This document shows, piece by piece, positions 43,936-48,608 of a DNA stretch of 48,608 bases (position 1 is the first letter of the stretch; every line of letters begins with the position of its first letter). The stretch spans positions 1-48,608 of the forward strand of contig CAUJJP010000059.1 of NCBI GenBank assembly GCA_963205525.1. Direction: 5' to 3'. This stretch comes from Pseudomonadota bacterium (lineage in GTDB: Bacteria; Pseudomonadota; Gammaproteobacteria; Burkholderiales; Burkholderiaceae). Both the position numbers and the translations under genes were made by a program. Under the pieces are notes generated by a model. It was not told the DNA's origin. It worked only from the letters and a program-made list of their open reading frames with translations, and did not search any database.

Positions 43936-44029
43936 GGCAGCGGCCGAGCCCGCTGCCAGCTGCGGCCGAGCCCGCTGCCAGCTGCGGCCCAGCCCGCTGC
44001 CTGCCGGCGGCTTTGATCGCCGCCGGCAG
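43936..44029. repeat. Three ~22-bp tandem repeats and a perfect hairpin after phaB
   Basis: The unit GCGGCCGAGCCCGCTGCCAG-like recurs three times (about 43937-44000). It is followed by CTGCCGGCGGC (44001-44011) facing GCCGCCGGCAG (44019-44029) around TTTGATC. There is no T run. It lies between the convergent phaB and the next small gene, so a termination or mRNA-end role on both strands is plausible. Confidence 0.6.
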
Positions 44030-44042
44030 GCGGTGGCGGGCG

Positions 44043-44345
44043 TCAGGGCTGGTGCGGCTGCGCCAGCGCGGCCAGCAGCTGCGGCGCCTTCTGCGCCAGG
44101 TAGTCGGCCAGCGCCAGCACCTGCACCGGACCGACGCGCCGCGTGTCCTCCAGCGACACCTCCACCTCGCGCCAGCGGTCGCCCGGCCCGTCGGGCAGCA
44201 GCGGCCCGAAGGCGCCGGCCGCGATCGTCACCAGCGCCAGCGGGCCGACCGGCCGCAGCAGGCGGTTGAGCAGGGTCACCCGCTCGCTGGGCGTGGCCTG
44301 TTCGTACAGCGCGGCCACGCGTGGCGCCAGTTCGTTGCTGTGCAT
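44043..44345 (-). CDS. Small conserved hypothetical protein, 100 aa
   Basis: Begins MHSNELAPRVAALYEQATPS, then ERVTLLNRLLRPVGPLALVT, AAGAFGPLLPD and a C-terminal helix (VLALADYLAQKAPQLLAALA). It may be membrane-associated through the central hydrophobic stretch. I recognise it as a short protein of Burkholderiales without known role. The long frame beyond 44345 is the shadow of aceE. Confidence 0.65.
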   Translation of the reverse strand: MHSNELAPRVAALYEQATPSERVTLLNRLLRPVGPLALVTIAAGAFGPLLPDGPGDRWREVEVSLEDTRRVGPVQVLALADYLAQKAPQLLAALAQPHQP

Positions 44346-44438
44346 GGGCGCCAGCCTATCGGCGCTGTGTGAAGCTGCCGTGAAGGGGGTGCAAGCAAAG
44401 GCATGTTGCTGCGCGGCCAGCCTCGCTACAGTCCGCGC

Positions 44439-47078
44439 ATGGACGCCGACCCTGATCCCGACGATCTGCAGGAACTGCAGGAGTGGCGCGAGGCGCTGCA
44501 ATCGCTGCTCGCCCGCGGCGGGCCGCAGCGGGTGCGCCAGGTCATGGACCTGCTGGCCGCCGATGCGCGCGACCCGGCCATAGGCTGGCAGCCGCCGCGC
44601 GGCACGCCCTACCTCAACACCATCCCCGCCGAGCGCCAGCCGGTGTTCCCGGGCGACCTCGCCGTCGAGGAGCGGCTGGCTTCGCTGATGCGCTGGAACG
44701 CCCTGGCGATGGTGGTGCGCGCCAACCAGGCGCACGGCGAGCTCGGCGGCCACATCGCCAGCTACGCCAGCGCGGCCGACCTGTTCGAGGTCGGCTTCAA
44801 CCACTTCTTCCATGCCCGCGACCTCGTGTTCTGGCAGCCGCATTCGGCGCCCGGCGTGTACGCGCGCGCCTTTCTGGAGGGGCGGCTGCAGGAATCCGAG
44901 CTCGCGCACTACCGGCAGGAGATCGCGGCCCGGCAAGCGGGTGCGCGCGGCCTGGCGAGCTACCCGCATCCCTGGCTGATGCCGGAGTTCTGGCAGTTCC
45001 CCACCGGCTCCATGGGCATAGGCCCGATCAGCAGCATCTACCAGGCGCGCTTCATGCGCTATCTGGCGCACCGCGGCATCGCCGACACCGCCGGCCGGCG
45101 CGTCTGGGGCGTGTTCGGCGACGGCGAGATGGACGAGCCGGAGAGCATGAGCGCGTTGACGCTGGCCGCGCGTGAAGGCCTGGACAACCTGGTCTGGGTG
45201 ATCAACTGCAACCTGCAGCGCCTGGACGGCCCGGTGCGCGGCAACGGCCGCATCGTCGACGAGCTGGAGGCCTTGTTCGAGGGCGCGGGCTGGCAGGTCG
45301 TGAAGCTGGTCTGGGGCAGCGACTGGGACGGCTTGTTCGCGCGCGACCGCGCGGGCGCCCTGCAGCGCGCCTTCGCCGGCACGGTGGATGGCCAGTTCCA
45401 GACCTTTGCCGCCAAGGACGGGCGCTACAACCGCGAGCACTTCTTCGGCCAGGACCCGCAGCTCGCGGCGCTGGCGCAGGGGCTGAGCGACGAGCAGATC
45501 GACCGCCTCAAGCGCGGTGGCCACGACCTGGTGAAGATCCATGCGGCCTACCAGGCCACGCTGCAGGCCGACGGCCGGCCGGCGGTGGTGCTGGCGCAGA
45601 CCAAGAAGGGCTACGGCATGGGCCACGCCGGCCAGGGCCGCATGAGCACCCACCAGCAGAAGAAGCTCGACCGCGCCGACCTGATCGCGTTTCGCAACCG
45701 CTTCGCGCTGCCGCTGGACGACGCCCAGACCGAGGCCCTGGCCTTCTACCGCCCGCCCGAGGACGCGCCGGAGATGGTCTACCTGCGCGCGCGCCGCGCC
45801 GAACTCGGCGGTGCGATCCCGGCACGTCGGCGCGCGGCGCCGGTGCTGCCGGTGCCGGCGCTGGCCGAGATCGCGGGCTTTGCGCTGCAGGCCGATGGGC
45901 GCGAGATGAGCACCACCATGGCCTTCGTGCGGCTGCTCGCGGCGCTGCTCAAGGACCCGGTGCTCGGCCCGCGCGTGGTGCCCATCGTGGCCGACGAGGC
46001 GCGCACCTTCGGCATGGCCAACCTGTTCCGCCAGGTCGGCATCTACAGCCGCTCGGGCCAGCAGTACGAGCCGGAGGACATCGGCTCGGTGCTCGCCTAC
46101 CGCGAGGCGCGCGACGGCCAGATCCTGGAGGAAGGCATCAGCGAGGCCGGTGCGCTGGCGAGCTGGACCGCCGCCGCCACCAGCTACAGCGTGCACGGCG
46201 AGCCCATGCTGCCGTTCTACATCTATTACTCAATGTTCGGCTTCCAGCGCGTGGGCGACCAGATCTGGGCCGCCGCCGACCAGCGCGCGCGCGGCTTCCT
46301 GCTCGGCGCCACCGCCGGGCGCACCACGCTGGGCGGCGAGGGCCTGCAGCACCAGGACGGGCACAGCGTGCTGGTCGCTGCCCAGGTGCCCAACTGCCGG
46401 GTCTGGGACCCCGCCACCGCGGGCGAGATGGCGGTCATCGTCCACCACGGCATGCAGGAGATGCTGGTCGCGCAGCGCGACGTCTTCCACTACCTGACGC
46501 TGATGAACGAGAACCAGCCTCAGCCCTCGCTGGCGCTGGAGGACGCCGCCGACGTGCTGCGCGGCCTGCGCCGGGTGCGCGCGGTGTCGCAGACGGGATC
46601 GCAGGCAGCGGTGCGGCTGCTCGGCTCGGGCACGCTGCTGGCGCAGGCGCTGGCAGCGGCCGAACTGCTGCAGGCCGACTGGGGGCTCGCGGCCGAGGTC
46701 TACAGCGTCACCAGCTACGCCGAGCTGGCGCGCGAGGCGCGTGCCGCCGAACGCGCGGCGCGGCTGCAGCCGGGTTTGACGGCGGCGCCGACCCAGCTCC
46801 AGCGCCTGCTGCCGGGCCGCGTGCCGGTGGTCGCGGTGAGCGACTGGGTGCGCGCCTGGCCGGCGCTGATCGCGCCGCACCTGGATGCGCGCATGCTCAT
46901 CCTCGGCACCGACGGCTTCGGCCGCAGCGACACGCGCACCGCGCTGCGCCGATTCTTCGAGGTCGACCGCCACCACATCGTGCTCGCCGCGCTGCAGGCG
47001 GCGGCGCCGCAGCATCTGGCCGCTGCGGCCTCGCGCTACGGCATCGCCGTCGACGCGTCGGCGCCCTGGACGGTGTGA
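44439..47078 (+). CDS. aceE: Pyruvate dehydrogenase E1 component, homodimeric type
   Basis: Thiamine-diphosphate enzyme that decarboxylates pyruvate and acetylates the E2 lipoyl group. Collinear with E. coli AceE: NTIPAERQPVFPGDL, WNALAMVVRANQAHGELGGHIAS (key run LGGHIASYAS), YPHPWLMPEFWQFPTGSMG, the ThDP motif GDGEMDEPESMSAL...NCNLQRLDGPV (start GDGEMDEPES), EARTFGMANLFRQVGIYS, TAGRTTLGGEGLQHQDGHS and LGTDGFGRSD. About 879 residues from ATG 44439; no strong Shine-Dalgarno, and a TTGCTG/TACAGT pair (44406/44427) would place transcription start near the ATG. No aceF or lpd follows, so E2/E3 lie elsewhere, or this is a second E1. It may supply acetyl-CoA to phaCAB. Confidence 0.9.
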   Translation: MDADPDPDDLQELQEWREALQSLLARGGPQRVRQVMDLLAADARDPAIGWQPPRGTPYLNTIPAERQPVFPGDLAVEERLASLMRWNALAMVVRANQAHGELGGHIASYASAADLFEVGFNHFFHARDLVFWQPHSAPGVYARAFLEGRLQESELAHYRQEIAARQAGARGLASYPHPWLMPEFWQFPTGSMGIGPISSIYQARFMRYLAHRGIADTAGRRVWGVFGDGEMDEPESMSALTLAAREGLDNLVWVINCNLQRLDGPVRGNGRIVDELEALFEGAGWQVVKLVWGSDWDGLFARDRAGALQRAFAGTVDGQFQTFAAKDGRYNREHFFGQDPQLAALAQGLSDEQIDRLKRGGHDLVKIHAAYQATLQADGRPAVVLAQTKKGYGMGHAGQGRMSTHQQKKLDRADLIAFRNRFALPLDDAQTEALAFYRPPEDAPEMVYLRARRAELGGAIPARRRAAPVLPVPALAEIAGFALQADGREMSTTMAFVRLLAALLKDPVLGPRVVPIVADEARTFGMANLFRQVGIYSRSGQQYEPEDIGSVLAYREARDGQILEEGISEAGALASWTAAATSYSVHGEPMLPFYIYYSMFGFQRVGDQIWAAADQRARGFLLGATAGRTTLGGEGLQHQDGHSVLVAAQVPNCRVWDPATAGEMAVIVHHGMQEMLVAQRDVFHYLTLMNENQPQPSLALEDAADVLRGLRRVRAVSQTGSQAAVRLLGSGTLLAQALAAAELLQADWGLAAEVYSVTSYAELAREARAAERAARLQPGLTAAPTQLQRLLPGRVPVVAVSDWVRAWPALIAPHLDARMLILGTDGFGRSDTRTALRRFFEVDRHHIVLAALQAAAPQHLAAAASRYGIAVDASAPWTV

Positions 47079-47089
47079 GGGCGCGCCGG

Positions 47090-47330
47090 TGATCCTGGAT
47101 CCGGCAGTTGGACGCGCCCGAGCGGGCTGCGCTGTGGGGTGCTGGCAAGACGCGACGACGCTGCGGGCTCATGCCCGCGAGGAGGAGCAACGCCGCCAGC
47201 GCGCCGCAGCGCGGCTCGATCGGGTGCGTAGCGAGCTCACCCAGCAGGTGATTGCTGCCGTGGCTGCAAGTGCTTGAGAACACGGACGAATCCCGCGCCG
47301 ATGAGCGGTCAACTGCCGGATCTAGGATCA
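47090..47330. mobile_element. 241-bp inverted-repeat element (MITE-like)
   Basis: Terminal inverted repeats of 21 bp, 47090-47110 and 47310-47330, match at 20 of 21 positions (TGATCCTGGATCCGG- and its complement). The interior has no complete gene; short frames such as DAPERAALWGAGKTRRRCG are not convincing. No target duplication is obvious. It sits 11 bases after the aceE stop, and its right end supplies the stop codon of the next gene. Confidence 0.7.
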
Positions 47331-47639
47331 GTCGGCCGGCGGACCGAGCAGTTCCGCCAGCCGCGTCATCACCCAGCCCGACTCGGCCGCGCTGAGGTCC
47401 AGCCCGGTCTGCGGCAGGCCGCGCGCGATGCGCTCCAGCACGTCGGCGCGGGTCACGCCGAGCTGCCAGCGCTTCGTCTGCGCCGTCTCCACCAGCACCT
47501 GCGCGAGGTCCTCGCACAGCTCGTAGCGCGCCGCGATGTGCGCCGCGCTGGCGCTCGGCTTGCTCCTGCCGGGCGCCAGGAAGAGGGCGATGAAGGAGGG
47601 CGGGACGAGGATCTGGCTGTCGGGGGACATGGGCGACAT
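47328..47639 (-). CDS. Small conserved hypothetical protein, 103 aa
   Basis: MSPMSPDSQILVPPSFIALF..., with ARYELCEDLAQVLVETAQTK and GVTRADVLERIARGLPQTGLD (key run ADVLERIARGLPQ). It matches a short betaproteobacterial family sometimes labelled ATPase with chaperone activity, without support for that name. Starts at 47639 or 47630 are possible. Its TGA lies inside the terminal repeat of the neighbouring inverted-repeat element. Confidence 0.7.
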   Translation of the reverse strand: MSPMSPDSQILVPPSFIALFLAPGRSKPSASAAHIAARYELCEDLAQVLVETAQTKRWQLGVTRADVLERIARGLPQTGLDLSAAESGWVMTRLAELLGPPAD

Positions 47640-47701
47640 CCGCCCATTGTCGGCGCGTCAGGCGCGGCGCGGTTTGTGGCGGGCTGTATGATTCTCCGCG
47701 T

Positions 47702-47936
47702 TGGTGCTCGTCGAGGCGTTCGGCCGAGACAGTTCAACGGGAATCAGGGGGGAATGGGGCAACCGCCACCGGACCTTGACCTGAGCTGCCCCCGCAACGG
47801 TAAGCGAACGGAAGCCGCCCGCAGGACGGCTTTCAGCTCGTGACACAAAGCCACTGGAGCCGCAGCGCATCGCGCTGCCAACCGGGAAGGCGTCACGGGT
47901 CGTCTTCGTCAGCCCGGATACCGGCCAACGACGTGG
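47702..47936 (+). promoter_or_regulatory. Cobalamin (B12) riboswitch
   Basis: The core GCTGCCCCCGCAACGGTAAG (47790-47809), GCCACTGGAGC (47849-) and the B12-box-type AGCCCGGATACCGGCC (47911-47926) are in the right order and spacing for an adenosylcobalamin riboswitch. It lies upstream of a TonB-dependent receptor. TATGAT at 47687-47692 is the probable -10 box. Sequence after it (47940-48000) can form alternative pairing that could mask the ribosome site. Confidence 0.92.
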
Positions 47937-48011
47937 CGTGCCGTGCAAGCGGTGCGCCGTGAGGCGCGAACCGCGGGGGGGCGGACGAGCGCGTTCGGTT
48001 CCTTTCTCTTC

Positions 48012-48608
48012 ATGACCACGTCCAATTCCGGCTGCGCGACCCGCGGCCTTGCTTCGTTCGTGCTGGCCCTGGGCGCCAGCGTTCCCGCCGTGCAGGCGCA
48101 GACCGGCGCTTCCGGCGCGGGCACCCCCACCGACACCATCGTCGTCACCGCCAGCCGCAGCGCGCAGCCGCTGTCCACGGTGCTGGCCGACCTCTCGGTG
48201 ATCGACCGTGCCGCCATCGAGCGCAGCGGCGCGAGCGCGCTCGCCGACCTGCTGGCGCGCCTGCCCGGCGTCGCCATGGTGCGCAACGGCGGCCCCGGCG
48301 CCAGCACCAGCGTCTTCATCCGCGGCGGCGAGACGCGCCACACCGCGGTCTACATCGACGGCATGCGCGTCGATTCGCAGGCCTCGGGCGGCGCGCCCTG
48401 GGAGCAGATCCCGCTCGACCAGATCGATCGCATCGAGGTCTTGCGCGGCGCCGCGGCGGCGGCCTACGGCTCCGATGCGGTGGCCGGCGTGGTGCAGCTC
48501 TTCACGCGCCGCGGCAAGGGCCAGGCGCGGCCGACGGCCGCACTCAGTCTGGGCTCCTTCCGCACCGCGCAGGCCGAGGCCGGCGTCAGCGGCAGCACTG
48601 ACATGCTG
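48012..48608 (+). CDS. btuB: TonB-dependent vitamin B12 receptor, BtuB-type (partial)
   Basis: The first 199 codons of an outer-membrane receptor cut by the window end. A signal peptide (residues ~1-28, ending VQAQ) precedes the TonB-box-like TIVVTASR. The plug domain follows: LADLLARLPGVAMVRNGGPG, TSVFIRGGETRHTAVYIDG, IDRIEVLRGAAAAAYGSDA and GVVQLFTRRG. The upstream cobalamin riboswitch argues for B12 or cobinamide import. The start is ATG 48012. Confidence 0.9.
   Translation, partial: MTTSNSGCATRGLASFVLALGASVPAVQAQTGASGAGTPTDTIVVTASRSAQPLSTVLADLSVIDRAAIERSGASALADLLARLPGVAMVRNGGPGASTSVFIRGGETRHTAVYIDGMRVDSQASGGAPWEQIPLDQIDRIEVLRGAAAAAYGSDAVAGVVQLFTRRGKGQARPTAALSLGSFRTAQAEAGVSGSTDML

Noticed and set aside
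47080..47277. Short frames inside the inverted-repeat element as a transposase fragment
   Set aside because: Neither strand gives a recognisable transposase motif, and the frames are ordinary GC-rich open stretches.

Overview
The window is GC-rich, densely coded chromosomal DNA from a betaproteobacterium, most likely a member of the Burkholderiales. The lineage call rests on gene content and order: tig-clpP-clpX-lon, hpnCDE, a class I phaC-phaA-phaB cluster, an RpfE-like gene before recJ, a lolC/E-lolD pair, and several small proteins typical of that group. No species can be named from the sequence alone.

Layout. 1-461 holds a foldable segment and a hairpin-rich tandem repeat, followed by a PbpG-type D,D-peptidase (462-1508). 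On the minus strand are an IclR regulator and the squalene operon hpnC-hpnD-hpnE (1542-5433). Divergent from it is a two-gene RND efflux pump behind a palindromic operator (5555-9873). Then come tRNA-Leu(UAG), the proteostasis block tig, clpP, clpX and lon (10025-15891), tRNA-Gly(GCC) and tRNA-Cys(GCA). In this sequence lon is cut by an in-frame TAG at codon 331. A surface-polysaccharide block follows: a GT4 glycosyltransferase, a CDP-glycerol glycerophosphotransferase-like protein, a GT9 heptosyltransferase and a DUF6165 protein (16509-20320).

A compact element of about 7.0 kb (20501-27502) is integrated in the 3' end of tRNA-Leu(UAA). It has a tyrosine recombinase, an AlpA-like regulator, a Toprim primase, a DUF3987 helicase-like protein and several small genes. 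A non-coding right end carries repeats. It encodes no capsid or terminase gene that I recognise, so it looks like a phage-satellite-type island. Matching pairs of ACCCGGGCAC boxes lie inside both attachment sites, a long hairpin is embedded in one gene, and an imperfect repeat of about 70 bp near the right end could be a packaging or replication signal.

To the right are metY, a lytic transglycosylase, a minus-strand operon lolC/E-lolD-PHP phosphatase-EamA transporter, a plus-strand rpfE-like-recJ-lipoate-ligase-like run, a NUDIX hydrolase, a fumarylpyruvate-hydrolase-like/maleylpyruvate-isomerase-like pair, pgeF, the PHB synthesis cluster phaCAB, a homodimeric pyruvate dehydrogenase E1, a small inverted-repeat element, and a cobalamin riboswitch driving a btuB-type receptor that runs off the window end.

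How the parts fit. phaA, phaB and phaC form the complete route from acetyl-CoA to polyhydroxybutyrate, and the neighbouring aceE could feed it acetyl-CoA. hpnCDE makes squalene for hopanoids, although no squalene-hopene cyclase is present here. The Clp and Lon genes form the usual protein-quality block, and the broken lon makes it the most surprising part of the core genome. The integrated island and the inverted-repeat element are the clearest foreign DNA.
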